Assembly: GCA_963780545.1 (NCBI GenBank)
Contig: CAWACK010000010.1
Span: forward strand, 62,001-126,000
Direction of reading: 5' to 3'
Length of the DNA: 64,000 nucleotides
Source: UBA8941 sp963780545
Lineage (GTDB): Archaea; Thermoproteota; Bathyarchaeia; TCS64
Positions 8,695 through 18,108 of this stretch are shown here, one piece after another. Below the pieces are notes generated by a model, which saw only the letters and a program-made list of their open reading frames with translations, did not search any database and was not told the origin of the DNA. A program made the position numbers and the translations under genes. How positions within the stretch are numbered: the first letter of the stretch is position 1; each line of letters starts with the position of its first letter.

Positions 8695-9633
8695 CTACTT
8701 CTTTTTGAAGAAACCAACCTGGTATGAGTCCTCAGATAAGATCCCGAGTCGCTGCATCGTCTGCCTAAGAGTGACAACGTTCGCTTCGGCCAGCTCCGTC
8801 AGCGGCGGCCTCGGTTTTCCAACCTTGGCGCCAACCATGTTAAGAGCGGCTTTCAGTGGGACAGGGTTGCTCTCACTGTACATCATCCTAATCAAAGGAA
8901 GGAGCCTGTAGAGGTGTTCACGCATCCTCAGGACGTCGTTGTAGTTCTCCCAGGGCTTACTCATCTCCGCGAACTCCGTCGGGCAGACGGAGCCCGTGAC
9001 GTTACTCGTACCCTTACCGCCACTGGCCATCACAACGGGTATATGGGCGTAGAATGCGCAGTCGCAGCACAATACGTTGAACTCGCCCTTCGTTAGCTCG
9101 ATCACCCTCATCTCCGCATATGGGCTCGGACCCGCCTCCTTGATCGCGACGAAGTTAGGGTGCTGAGCCAACCGAGCCACAGTCTCTGGCTCTACGTTGA
9201 CGACGCACCTGTCCGGGTTGTTGTATATAACGAGAGGGAGGTCAACAGCATCCGCGACATCCTTAAAGTACTTGTATATCGCCGCTTGAGTCGGTTTAAC
9301 GTAGGGCGGTTGAACCATCAAGCCACAGTCAACGCCAACGTCCCTCGCGTGTTGCGCGTTCTCGATCGTCTCCCTCGTCGAGGGAGCCGAGACCCCACAC
9401 ATTATTGGTATTCGCCCATTCGCGTGGTCGACGGAGGCTTCAACTATCCTCCGCCTCTCATCCCTGGTCAGTAGAATGGGCTCTCCCGTTGAGCCGAGTA
9501 GAAGCAAACCGTTGCTCCCGAACTCCACGTGGAAGTCAATTAGCTTTCTGAGGCAGTCGAGGTCAACCTCCCCACCTTCGTCGAATGGAGTAACCAAGGC
9601 CGGCCAAGAGCCCTGAACATTATAGCACTTCAA
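8695..9633 (-). CDS. Dihydrodipicolinate synthase/N-acetylneuraminate lyase (DapA) family aldolase
   Basis: 312 residues. A class I aldolase TIM barrel with the GSTGE phosphate/keto-acid site (residues 48-52), the proton-relay Tyr137 (VIYNNP) and the Schiff-base Lys165 (IKEAG). The family condenses or cleaves pyruvate with an aldehyde. True DapA usually carries GTTGE, and the serine seen here, with no lysine-pathway genes nearby, leaves open a related activity such as 2-keto-3-deoxy sugar-acid or sialate cleavage. The gene appears monocistronic. Confidence 0.88.
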   Translation of the reverse strand: MKCYNVQGSWPALVTPFDEGGEVDLDCLRKLIDFHVEFGSNGLLLLGSTGEPILLTRDERRRIVEASVDHANGRIPIMCGVSAPSTRETIENAQHARDVGVDCGLMVQPPYVKPTQAAIYKYFKDVADAVDLPLVIYNNPDRCVVNVEPETVARLAQHPNFVAIKEAGPSPYAEMRVIELTKGEFNVLCCDCAFYAHIPVVMASGGKGTSNVTGSVCPTEFAEMSKPWENYNDVLRMREHLYRLLPLIRMMYSESNPVPLKAALNMVGAKVGKPRPPLTELAEANVVTLRQTMQRLGILSEDSYQVGFFKKK

Positions 9634-9691
9634 AGTGATCGAGTCACAGAAGGACTATGGGGACTTAAGCTTCACGAGACCCCGCTCTCGC

Positions 9692-10269
9692 CTAGGATAG
9701 TGTGCGGTAAGGTGCTTGGAAGTTTGACAGTTGATTAGTTCCCCAGTAGATAGTGAAATCATTCGAAGCGGAAGCGACTAACCTGATCTGGATATATCCA
9801 TTTGCAGGTACGGTTACTTGTGCTCCGGTGATTTTTGAAACGAGTTGAGTTATTGAGGTGGGCACTGTTCCTGTGCTCCCACCTGTGGCGACGGTACCCA
9901 CGATGGTACCGGATGAGTCGGTTGCGTAGATCGAAACACTTAGATCCTTATTCCCTTTGTGGACTGAGCCCAGATGTCTAGGATCCAGCTCCCAGCATTT
10001 ATCGTGGTCGAGCTCGTGAATTGTGGTGACCAGAGGTAGCCACTTGAGCCCCCATTAATCGTATAGTTGCCACTTCCGGAAGGTGGAGTCATCGCGGTAT
10101 TTGGACTGGGGGTCGAACTCGATGGCCCAGAAACCGTCTCGAAGTAGATGTATGTTAAGTCACCCGACTTAGTTTGACTGTTCACGCGCGTGACAGATAC
10201 GGTGGCGGCGAATGAAGCCAAGATGATTATGGCTAATGACACGAGTATCGTCGGTATCACCCATCTCAT
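9692..10269 (-). pseudogene. Secreted/membrane-anchored beta-rich protein, frameshifted
   Basis: The first frame (10269 down to 9940) encodes an N-terminal hydrophobic anchor (residues 4-24) and a Thr/Ser/Gly-rich beta domain, then stops. The next frame resumes without loss with DLSVSIYATDSSG and runs to 9692, ending in IYWGTNQLSNFQAPYRTLS. One base is missing near 9946-9956, at an A/T pair run. Joined, the protein has about 193 residues. Its layout matches the intact neighbour at 10330, so both may be subunits of one extracellular fibre or coat. It is either a recent pseudogene or a one-base consensus error. Confidence 0.6.
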
Positions 10270-10329
10270 CCTTCACTCACCCCAATTCACCAGAGATGAC
10301 GTTAAAGGTAACCATTTTACTTCCCGTCA

Positions 10330-10848
10330 CTACGCCACTGTAATGTTTATTCCAACTGGCGCGTTGAACGATGTCACACCCGTGTCAATCAGGAACGTCA
10401 CCGTCTGCCCCGCCGTGATCGTGCCCAGAGTAGTGAAGGTCAATGAGCCAAGCGTTGTGTAGCCTGAGCCGGTGTTCCAGTTGACGGTGTAAGTGTAGGT
10501 TGTGCTCGGTGAAGCCGCCGCAGTTATGGTCAGGGTGACAGAGTATACCCAGTGGCCTGCCGTCTGGGCTGTCTGGCAGGTGCCCCCATTCGCCCAAGTG
10601 AAGGGCTGAGCTGAGGCTGCTCCACTACTCTGCACGACGCTGAAGCCGTTGTTCGCGGCCGTGAAGCCACCAACAACGTTGAAGTAGACACCTTGCTGAG
10701 TCTGGTACGTCGTCTGAGTCACGTTAACCGACGCCGCATATCCGCCGATAGATATGAGTGAGATCGCCAGTATAGGTAACAGTATTTTCAACGACAGCAT
10801 GTTTCTTGGTCTGAATCGTCTACTGCGTCGTTTATTATCTGTACCCAT
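10330..10848 (-). CDS. Secreted beta-rich surface or filament-like protein
   Basis: 172 residues. A positive N-terminus (RRSRRFRPR) precedes a hydrophobic helix (residues 19-37) ending at GGYAA, a plausible signal peptidase I site. The remainder is Thr/Ser/Gly/Ala-rich beta sequence with two cysteines' worth of potential at most (one Cys seen in GGTCQTAQ). This layout resembles TasA/camelysin-like or archaeal bundling-pilus subunits, but no signature proves it. It lies 60 bases upstream of the frameshifted protein at 9692-10269 in the same direction, so they may be co-transcribed. Confidence 0.6.
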   Translation of the reverse strand: MGTDNKRRSRRFRPRNMLSLKILLPILAISLISIGGYAASVNVTQTTYQTQQGVYFNVVGGFTAANNGFSVVQSSGAASAQPFTWANGGTCQTAQTAGHWVYSVTLTITAAASPSTTYTYTVNWNTGSGYTTLGSLTFTTLGTITAGQTVTFLIDTGVTSFNAPVGINITVA

Positions 10849-10951
10849 TATATGGTTCGGTGATATAGATTTTCTTTAGTATTATAAGTAAAACGGAAAA
10901 TAAATCTATATTTGTACTCCATGTTTTGCAATAATCTCAGAATAGTTAGTT

Positions 10952-11254
10952 TTACCTCCAGCCCTTAATCTCCGGAAGAGTATCCTTCTCAACCAGCTCC
11001 CTGGCCTTGTTGAAGTACCTCAGCACATTGACGCCCTTCTCAGTAAGCTGATAAGACGTCTTCGTACGCTTATCCCCACTCTCATCCGTCTGTTCTACGA
11101 TGAGCTCCTGGGCAACGAGAGCCTTCAAAATCTGCTGTAAAGGCTTCCAGGAGAGGTTAGCACCATACATTATCCTCGTCGGGATGACTACACCATTCCT
11201 GATCTCCTCAAGAATGTTGATGTATATCTCAAGCTTCGAACGCCTGCTTGTCAT
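10952..11254 (-). CDS. Winged-helix transcriptional regulator (HTH_45 type)
   Basis: 100 residues. It starts with the SRRSKLEIYINILEEIRNG helix typical of archaeal HTH_45 regulators, followed by the recognition region (SWKPLQQILKALVAQELI) and a wing ending in YQLTEKGVNVLRYF. Such proteins bind DNA as dimers and are numerous in Thaumarchaeota and Bathyarchaeia. It lies upstream of the two surface-protein genes on the same strand, 103 bases away. It could control them, but no operator is visible. Confidence 0.8.
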   Translation of the reverse strand: MTSRRSKLEIYINILEEIRNGVVIPTRIMYGANLSWKPLQQILKALVAQELIVEQTDESGDKRTKTSYQLTEKGVNVLRYFNKARELVEKDTLPEIKGWR

Positions 11255-11317
11255 CTGATCTTCCTCTTAATTTGACCTGTTCCTTAGCGGTATAAGGTGC
11301 TGTAAATTGGTTGAAGC

Positions 11318-11331
11318 TACACACATACGTG
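11318..11331. other. 14-base alternating purine-pyrimidine tract
   Basis: TACACACATACGTG alternates strictly and lies in the 200-base spacer upstream of the HTH_45 gene. The rest of the spacer (11255-11455) is A/T-rich with no gene. It is one of the tracts discussed in findings. Confidence 0.45.
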
Positions 11332-11455
11332 AAATGAGAGATAAAAAATTCTAAAAAATCTAGCTAATATCTAAGACAATTTTCAAGTTTCCTCAGCTTA
11401 ACCCTCAACTCTTCTTTAAAATCAAATCAATTGCACATGAGAGCGCTCCAATAAT

Positions 11456-12361
11456 TCATCTCTTAAGAAAAGATTCTAACCCCACCTGTCTCCTCAACCC
11501 ACCAGAATTGAACTCGACGCATCTTCCAAGAAGTGACGGCAAACCCAACACAAACAAGGCCTCGCCGCCCCTCAAAAGAAGAATATGCCCCTTCACACCA
11601 ACCACCTCACCAGCCACAGCGACGTCATCACCTACCTTGAGGAGAATTGGTTTCTGCCTGATAGGTGGAATATTGTAATGCGGAGAGAGCACCCAAGGAT
11701 CCTCGTCGAAGCGTTGATTCGAGGAGAAGATCTCGTGCACCCTACGCCGAGTCTCCTCGAGCAGCCGAAGAGACAGCCTCATCTTGTCCTCCCTGCCGAA
11801 GGATGAGGCCTTAACACTCACACGAACCGACTCCGGAACACCAAGCCTCGTACTGATGACGTGCTCAAACCGCCTAACCTCCGAACCGTTCCCCACGAGG
11901 ACGCGGAGGGCGGCGTCAGCCCCCTGTTCAACCCAGCGCGTAACAAACCGATTCTCCCGGGTAACCCCCACCTTCAGACCACCGCCGAACGCAGCGAGGT
12001 AAACAAACGCCCGCGAGCCAAGACACACCTCCCGGACACGGCCATCAGCTGCACAGGCTTCACCCCTGCAGCGTAGACAGGGCACAGTCGAGTCCCTAGC
12101 CTGACATGAGGCACACTGAGACCCACCACGCGCCAATGATGATGTGGGACATGGCGTGAGCCGCCTCCACTCACCCGGGCTTACCCGACCCGCATGCTGG
12201 TGGTAACCGACGCAGCGTCGACCCGGCTGGACCCTGAAGTTGAGCGCTACACCCGGTGTAAGTGAAAGGCTTGTGTACCCATGGTCGTAGAGTATGAGGT
12301 TACATGTGTAGAGCCCATCGTTTTCCCTCCACTCGACGGCGGAGACGAGACGCGGGCTCAT
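11456..12361 (-). CDS. DUF2797 family zinc-binding protein
   Basis: 301 residues. A cysteine cluster (CASCQARDSTVPCLRCRGEAC, about residues 83-103) is followed by VYLAAFGGGLKVGVTRE and RWVEQGA, the GIY-YIG-like strand pattern that marks DUF2797. The family is widespread in archaea and its function is not established. The zinc site plus nuclease-like core suggests nucleic-acid binding. Base composition is clearly higher in GC than the flanks. No partner gene is adjacent. Confidence 0.8.
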   Translation of the reverse strand: MSPRLVSAVEWRENDGLYTCNLILYDHGYTSLSLTPGVALNFRVQPGRRCVGYHQHAGRVSPGEWRRLTPCPTSSLARGGSQCASCQARDSTVPCLRCRGEACAADGRVREVCLGSRAFVYLAAFGGGLKVGVTRENRFVTRWVEQGADAALRVLVGNGSEVRRFEHVISTRLGVPESVRVSVKASSFGREDKMRLSLRLLEETRRRVHEIFSSNQRFDEDPWVLSPHYNIPPIRQKPILLKVGDDVAVAGEVVGVKGHILLLRGGEALFVLGLPSLLGRCVEFNSGGLRRQVGLESFLKR

Positions 12362-12531
12362 AATGGTTGATGTGGCTCACCGAGTTTTGACCATTATGTT
12401 TCAGGACAGCACCCCCATAGCGCTCGATATGCGATGGACCCAACACCTAACCTTTAGCCGAGCATTGGTGAGAATATCGCGCCCTGCATGAGTATGTTGA
12501 TAATAAACATGATGCCACATTACCTTAGAAG

Positions 12532-13740
12532 TTGACACAAGCAACCACCCCTAAAACCGACTACGTCACCGTGGTCATCGCCTACATAAGTTTCGTCGTA
12601 CTAGGACTCCCAAGCGCGATGCTTGGCATAGCATGGGCATCCGACAAATGGCCCTCAATCCAGAAAACCTTCAACCTTAGCCTAGACGCAGTCGGTATGC
12701 TCCTCCTCGCCTTCACCATAGGCTACTCCCTCGCCAGCTTCCTAGGCGGGCGCCTATACGGGCGCTTCAACTCATCCACACTATTCACAGTCGGCACGCT
12801 CCTCAGCGCTGCCGCGCTACTCGGCTATGGCACTATGCCCTTGTGGTGGTTGATCGTAGCCTGTGGCACCCTGTTGGGTCTAGGCTCCGGCATCCTCGAC
12901 GCTGGCATGAACATCTACTTCGCGGTCGTCTTCAATGCCCGCCTCATGAATTGGCTCCACGCGTGCTTTGGCATTGGCACAGTTATCGGCCCGCTGCTAA
13001 TGACCACCATCCTCAGCCACGACGGAGGAACTTGGCAGACTGGTTATATTATCGGTGCAGGTGCTTACACGGGAGTGGGGCTCCTCTTTCTCCTAACCCA
13101 TACCCGCTGGTTGAACATAGGACGCGGGACACACGAGAAAGGCACACACTCCAGCGTCTCGGCTCGCTCCACGCTGCGGCTGCAGCTGGTCTGGATCAGT
13201 ATAGGCATCTTCCTAGCCTACGCTGGTCTGGAGGGAATCGCAACCCAGTGGACGTTCCCCCTATTCAACAAGGCACGCGGTATCGACGCAGTTACCGCCG
13301 GAGCATGGCTGGTAATCCTGCAGGCAAGCTTCACCATCGGACGCATATTCTTCGGCTTCGCCTTAGCCTACATCAAACCACGCACCCTCATCCGCATCTG
13401 CGCAGCCACACTCATCACCACGACCTTTCTACTAATAATCAACCCGATCCCCAATGCCGCATTCATCCTGCTGGCACTCTACGGCTTCACACTCGCACCC
13501 ATCTGGGCGCTGATGGTCACCACCGTACAGGAACAGCTCGGCCCACTACATGGCGCAAATGCAATTGGATTTATGTTAGCGGCGGCCGGCATCGGCCTAG
13601 GCATCCTTCCCGGCATCGCAGGCGTTCTCGCCGATCGAACTAACCTGGAGGTAATACCCGTCTTTTTGTTCGGGTTAGCAATCGCGATGACAACCTTGTA
13701 CGAGATGACTCTTCAGCACAGCGCACACTCACGCGGATAA
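12532..13740 (+). CDS. Major facilitator superfamily transporter
   Basis: 402 residues from a TTG start, with 12 membrane segments. The loop GRLYGRF after helix 2 is a weak version of the MFS loop 2-3 motif. The GSGILDAGMNIYFA segment and FGIGTVIGPLL resemble the fucose-permease/FucP-like group, so sugar or small organic solute uptake is possible. The middle loop (residues about 195-215) separates the two six-helix halves. The substrate cannot be assigned. It is monocistronic. Confidence 0.85.
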   Translation: MTQATTPKTDYVTVVIAYISFVVLGLPSAMLGIAWASDKWPSIQKTFNLSLDAVGMLLLAFTIGYSLASFLGGRLYGRFNSSTLFTVGTLLSAAALLGYGTMPLWWLIVACGTLLGLGSGILDAGMNIYFAVVFNARLMNWLHACFGIGTVIGPLLMTTILSHDGGTWQTGYIIGAGAYTGVGLLFLLTHTRWLNIGRGTHEKGTHSSVSARSTLRLQLVWISIGIFLAYAGLEGIATQWTFPLFNKARGIDAVTAGAWLVILQASFTIGRIFFGFALAYIKPRTLIRICAATLITTTFLLIINPIPNAAFILLALYGFTLAPIWALMVTTVQEQLGPLHGANAIGFMLAAAGIGLGILPGIAGVLADRTNLEVIPVFLFGLAIAMTTLYEMTLQHSAHSRG

Positions 13741-13904
13741 ACCATCTTTAATTCAATTCCGGTATTCCCCCACATCAAGTACCATTCAGATAAGAACTGA
13801 CATACAGCAGCGAATCGGTAAATACGCAGCTTTAACGCCTAATCTCATCATAAACTTTAAGCACTGTTTTAGAAAAATAGTATTTGTTGAATTTTCAAAC
13901 AAAG

Positions 13905-14303
13905 TCACCTGATCCCGGTGTCAATGTTGATACCCAGTTTAGTTGTTCCGCCCTGATCGACTCTGATGGTCATAGGTAGGACTCGGGAGCAGCCTAGAAA
14001 GGTACAGTTCGTCATAGTGAGCCGATAGATCCCTACACCAACGGTGGCTTGAAAGTAGCCTGTGCCATTCATAGGTATCTCTACGCGCTTGAGGTATGGT
14101 CCCTCCAGCACTATCCTGCGAGAGGTGTAGACCTCCGGTGAAGGTTGGCTTCCCCCAACGGGTTCAACTGGGGTCCAAGGGCCGATGGAGACTTTTCCCT
14201 CGATTACGCCCACCCCAGTCTGCAGCATTGAAGCCACCAACGCAGCGACCAACAGCATAACCAATAAGGCTGCTACTAAAGAGACTGCGACTCCGATCTT
14301 CAT
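13905..14303 (-). CDS. Membrane-anchored extracellular protein with carboxypeptidase-regulatory-like domain
   Basis: 132 residues. One N-terminal membrane helix (residues 6-29) is followed by VGVIEGKVSIGPW, a strand pattern seen at the start of CarboxypepD_reg-like beta-sandwiches, and ends in IRVDQGGTTKLGINIDTGIR. Similar short proteins appear in archaeal genomes as secreted, probably carbohydrate- or surface-associated modules. Two cysteines (NCTFLGCSR) could form a disulfide. There are no neighbours in an operon. Confidence 0.6.
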   Translation of the reverse strand: MKIGVAVSLVAALLVMLLVAALVASMLQTGVGVIEGKVSIGPWTPVEPVGGSQPSPEVYTSRRIVLEGPYLKRVEIPMNGTGYFQATVGVGIYRLTMTNCTFLGCSRVLPMTIRVDQGGTTKLGINIDTGIR

Positions 14304-14542
14304 GGCTAATTCGTGGGAACCTTTCGTTTTATTGATTTTGGGAGAATCAAATTAGACCCGCATCATTTTCACTTAATGTATTCAGGATTGGCAGAACCTT
14401 CTATTCTGCAAGTGCCATCCTATGTTGATTATCGCCTAGCATCGCGCGCACGCTCGATTGTGAAAGTACGGAAGCCCCTCCGCATCTGATCGTGCTTAAA
14501 CTTGCGAACGCGAAAATGGACGCTTATCTTTTTAGAGACAGA

Positions 14543-15124
14543 TCATTTGTCTATTGGGGTTGCAATCTTTTTTCCCAAATCGTAGGCCTTTTGCATCAGT
14601 TTCCAGTTGGCTTGAACATCCCCCGCCTTATCTGCGGTACCATAGATCGACCCCACGAGGTTGGCTTTGCTATAGGTACATATGTCCTGGAAAGAGCGCA
14701 GAGCGTTGATCCCACCAGAAGCGAACACATCCTCATCAGCGTAAGTCAGGATCACGCCAACGTCCTTCCCTGTAAACGCATAGTAACCTTTACCCTGTAT
14801 CGCATAGGTTCTATCGATGAATGACTTCATCTGCGCGGATACGTTAAACCAGTAGACCGGAGTCGCAAATATTACTCCCTCCGCGTCCCTGATTTTTTGA
14901 TACAATGGTTGCATGTCATCCTTAATGATGCAACCAACCTCCGGTTTGGTTAAGCATGAATCACATGCGATGCAGGGGGCGATTTTTAAATTACCTATCG
15001 ACACCACATCCGCTTCGCCGCCTCCGGCTTTAACTCCCTCGGCGGCCCTTAACCCTAGGTTTGTGCTGTTACCATTTTTACGCGGGCTAGCCGTCAAGAT
15101 TAAAACTCGTTTCATCGATTTCAT
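14543..15124 (-). CDS. Iron-sulfur flavoprotein / NADPH-dependent FMN reductase family
   Basis: 193 residues. The N-terminus ILTASPRKNGNSTNLG is the FMN phosphate loop of flavodoxin-like reductases. The compact cysteine motif CIACDSCLTKPEVGC (from about residue 52) is characteristic of archaeal iron-sulfur flavoproteins (Isf) that hold a 4Fe-4S cluster. The later ATPVYWFNVSAQMKSFIDR is the second flavin-contact region. These proteins pass electrons from ferredoxin to small acceptors such as O2 or peroxide in anaerobes. It is a single gene. Confidence 0.85.
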   Translation of the reverse strand: MKSMKRVLILTASPRKNGNSTNLGLRAAEGVKAGGGEADVVSIGNLKIAPCIACDSCLTKPEVGCIIKDDMQPLYQKIRDAEGVIFATPVYWFNVSAQMKSFIDRTYAIQGKGYYAFTGKDVGVILTYADEDVFASGGINALRSFQDICTYSKANLVGSIYGTADKAGDVQANWKLMQKAYDLGKKIATPIDK

Positions 15125-15288
15125 ATACTAGATCGTGAGTATTTAATTATTAAAAATAAATAAGTTATTTCAACACTTATCATGCATGCACTCGAACAAT
15201 CCACGCCCCCTCCAACCACGATTAAAGACAGATAAATTTTCGCGATGAGCAAGAAGTCCGATGTAATCGGAATCAAGCGAACTTAAAA

Positions 15289-16476
15289 ATGCAAAACTAT
15301 ATAACCTCGTATGCTCAAGGAGCCCCCGAAGTGAAAAACAGATACATCAAGTTCAGCTCCAACGAAGGGAAATGCTACATCCGTGATGATCGTCTTCAAA
15401 TGCTCAAAGAAGTCGATGCAGTCGTCTTTGACTGCGACGGCGTCCTCCTCGACGTTAGAGACTCGTACAGTGGAGCAGCAGCCGAAACAGCATCGATCCT
15501 CCTCGAAGCCCTAACTGGCACGAAAATCAACACATCGGTCTTCGACGACGATGTCTTCTTCGCCTTCAAAAAGACTGGAAACTTCAACAACGACTGGGCA
15601 GTCACCTACGCCTACGTCATGGGAACACTATCAACGCTAACAGATACGGAGCTGTCAACCCTAGCAAAATATGCTGAAAAGGTGGAGGACGGATCCCTCT
15701 CAGAGAGGCTAAATAAACTCCGTAAAATCCGCAACTCCATGCATCTACACCCAAAAAACATCAAAGCAAACCTGATCAGATTAGCTGAAAACACGGAGAA
15801 AGGGGGAGTCGACTCCATGGAAGCGCTATTGCTTCCACGTATCGGGACCAACGTGAAAAACCTGGTCAGTTACAGAAGCAAAGTAGGGGAAAGCATCATC
15901 AGCACACTCTTCGAAGAGGTTTTCGGAGGAACCAAGATCTTTCGGGAGACCTTTGGATTCCCCACCCAATTCATGGATAAGCATACTGGGTACATCGAGA
16001 AAGAGAAACTGATCTTAAGCATCTCAACAATCAATGAGTTGGAGAAGCTCCTTAACGGTAGAAGATTTGGAGTCGCATCGGGCAGCCTAATGAACAGCGC
16101 TAAATACGCTTTAGGACACGCTATTGACATTTTTCCCCGAAACGCTCAAGTCTGGCACGAAGACGCCGAAACAGCGTCGAAAAATAACCTGAACCTCCAC
16201 AAGCCAAACGGATACATGCTACTACGCGCCGCCCAGGCCTACGCGCCATACAGACGAGTACTCTACGTGGGAGACACCATGGCGGACCTGTTGACTGCCA
16301 GAAACGCGGATAAAGAGAACCCGAAATTCAGCTTCCTGGGCGTGTACGCCACGACGGCTCAACAAGTAAACACAAGAGAAATGTTTCTTTCATCAGGAGC
16401 CGACGCAGTCGCACCAACAGTCAACCAACTTCCCCTAATAATACGAAAGGCACTAGCAAATGGAGACATGAAATAG
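15289..16476 (+). CDS. HAD-superfamily phosphatase, subfamily IA with large cap
   Basis: 395 residues. Motif I is VVFDCDGVLLD, with nucleophile Asp48 and acid Asp50. Motif II lies in the FGVASGS region, and motifs III-IV are VLYVGDTMADLLTARNA. The length is well above the usual 220-250 of subfamily IA because of an insertion of about 130 residues between motif I and motif II. The sequence resembles the archaeal group TIGR01548 rather than phosphoglycolate phosphatase. The substrate is unknown. A later in-frame ATG just before motif I (M38) is an alternative start, but the upstream 37 residues read as coding. Confidence 0.75.
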   Translation: MQNYITSYAQGAPEVKNRYIKFSSNEGKCYIRDDRLQMLKEVDAVVFDCDGVLLDVRDSYSGAAAETASILLEALTGTKINTSVFDDDVFFAFKKTGNFNNDWAVTYAYVMGTLSTLTDTELSTLAKYAEKVEDGSLSERLNKLRKIRNSMHLHPKNIKANLIRLAENTEKGGVDSMEALLLPRIGTNVKNLVSYRSKVGESIISTLFEEVFGGTKIFRETFGFPTQFMDKHTGYIEKEKLILSISTINELEKLLNGRRFGVASGSLMNSAKYALGHAIDIFPRNAQVWHEDAETASKNNLNLHKPNGYMLLRAAQAYAPYRRVLYVGDTMADLLTARNADKENPKFSFLGVYATTAQQVNTREMFLSSGADAVAPTVNQLPLIIRKALANGDMK

Positions 16477-16693
16477 ACAATTTATTGACTGATGCGTACG
16501 ATACAACCAACACATCGCGCGCGTTGGCAGAGGTAAGTTAAACTTATTGTTTGTAGATCTACCAATTGCTACCCTAGCACATATGAACCATAGGATCCTG
16601 TGACCATTCCAAGCTAATAGACCCCAAATTGATGTCCATGCACACCCTCAAACGGCATAGACTCAAGTGCTCGGAGGATAAGCCGAGATCGAC

Positions 16694-18028
16694 ATGATGA
16701 ACCAGTGGCTATACATATCCCGGGAGGACCTACTAACTGAGCGGCTTCAGTGCCTTCAGGAGGGCAAAAACCTCGTCACCGTCGAGGAGGAGTTCAAGCG
16801 CGTAGAGAACCTCGACCTAGAGGACCAGGAAAATCAGTTGGCGGCACAGGCACTACTCGACAAGACAATATCATTGCCAGTCATTGACACTTACACGTAT
16901 TACGAACCATCTGTGCTTGAAGAGATACGGGCAGCAAGACCGAAGAAGACAACAAAGCAGCCAAGCCCACATAGAAAGGACATATTCGAAAAGGTATATG
17001 GCGGCTGGCTAGGGAGGGTTTCCGGGTGTCTCCTAGGAAAACCTGTTGAACTCTGGAGAAGCCCACGTCTCTGGGGGTACCTCAGGGAAACTGGGCAATA
17101 TCCACTACGAGACTACATCAGCATCGAAGCCCCAGAGGATACCCTCGAGAAATACGAGGTCGACAGAACAGGATGCTTCATAGAGAACGTCGACCACATG
17201 CCAGAAGACGACGACACAAACTACACGACCATAAACCTCGCAGTCATGAAGAGATACGGGCCGGGCTTCACTCCAATAAACGTCGCCAACACCTGGCTTC
17301 AGGAAATGCCCATCCTACACACATTCACCGCTGAGCGTGTCGCCTACAGGAACCTATGCCTACTGATACAACCCCCAGCCTCGGCTATGCATAGAAACCC
17401 GCATAGGGAATGGATAGGAGCTCAGATCAGGGCTGACTTCTGGGGATACTCAGCACCCGGGGACCCGGGACTCGCTGCGGAGTATGCTTGGAGAGACGCC
17501 TGCATCTCTCACGTAAAGAACGGCATCTACGGGGAGATGTGGGCCGCTGCAATGACTGCAGCAGCCTTCACAACCAACGATATAACAGAGATAATCGAGT
17601 CTGGCCTCGACCAGATACCCGAAAAAAGTCGCTTAGTCGAGGAGGTAAGGGAGATGATGATGTGGAGGAAGGAGGGCGTCGAATACGATGAAGCCGTACA
17701 CCGGATCCACACAATCTGGAACGAGAACCTAGCCCATGACTGGTGTCACACGATAAGCAACGCCCGCATCGTTACACTCGGCCTCCTCTGGGGTAATGGA
17801 GATTTCGGTGATAGCATAACAAAGGCGGTCCAGCCCGGGTTCGACACCGATTGCAATGGAGCAACAGTTGGATCTATCATGGGGATAATCCACGGCGCAT
17901 CGGAGATACCCGCTAAGTGGACGGCTCCATTCAATGACACGCTAGAAACCGGAGTCTCAGGCTATCACAGTGTAAAGATCAAAAACATGGCAAAGGATAC
18001 CCTTCAACTCATAGAGGCAAAGCATTAA
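16694..18028 (+). CDS. ADP-ribosylglycohydrolase (DraG/ARH) family protein
   Basis: 444 residues. The catalytic domain starts at about residue 98 with KVYGGWLGRVSGCLLGKPVE. It has the metal-binding EDDDT (171-175) and the C-terminal metal motif FDTDCNGATVGSIMG, all diagnostic of the dinuclear-metal DraG fold, which removes ADP-ribose or related groups. The N-terminal 97 residues are a charged extension not found in short DraG proteins and have no recognised domain. It may share a transcript with the nitroreductase 80 bases downstream. Confidence 0.9.
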   Translation: MMNQWLYISREDLLTERLQCLQEGKNLVTVEEEFKRVENLDLEDQENQLAAQALLDKTISLPVIDTYTYYEPSVLEEIRAARPKKTTKQPSPHRKDIFEKVYGGWLGRVSGCLLGKPVELWRSPRLWGYLRETGQYPLRDYISIEAPEDTLEKYEVDRTGCFIENVDHMPEDDDTNYTTINLAVMKRYGPGFTPINVANTWLQEMPILHTFTAERVAYRNLCLLIQPPASAMHRNPHREWIGAQIRADFWGYSAPGDPGLAAEYAWRDACISHVKNGIYGEMWAAAMTAAAFTTNDITEIIESGLDQIPEKSRLVEEVREMMMWRKEGVEYDEAVHRIHTIWNENLAHDWCHTISNARIVTLGLLWGNGDFGDSITKAVQPGFDTDCNGATVGSIMGIIHGASEIPAKWTAPFNDTLETGVSGYHSVKIKNMAKDTLQLIEAKH

Positions 18029-18108
18029 AACCAACACTCTACGTTGGAGACAGAATACCCTTAAGATTCTTTATTTAGCCGCAGCAACCAAAACTGTCTC
18101 AGACAGAA

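Noticed and set aside
12843..13643. Long plus-strand open frame within the MFS gene
   Set aside because: It lies in another frame of the transporter, is rich in Arg/His as expected of a shadow in GC-rich DNA, and shows no domain.
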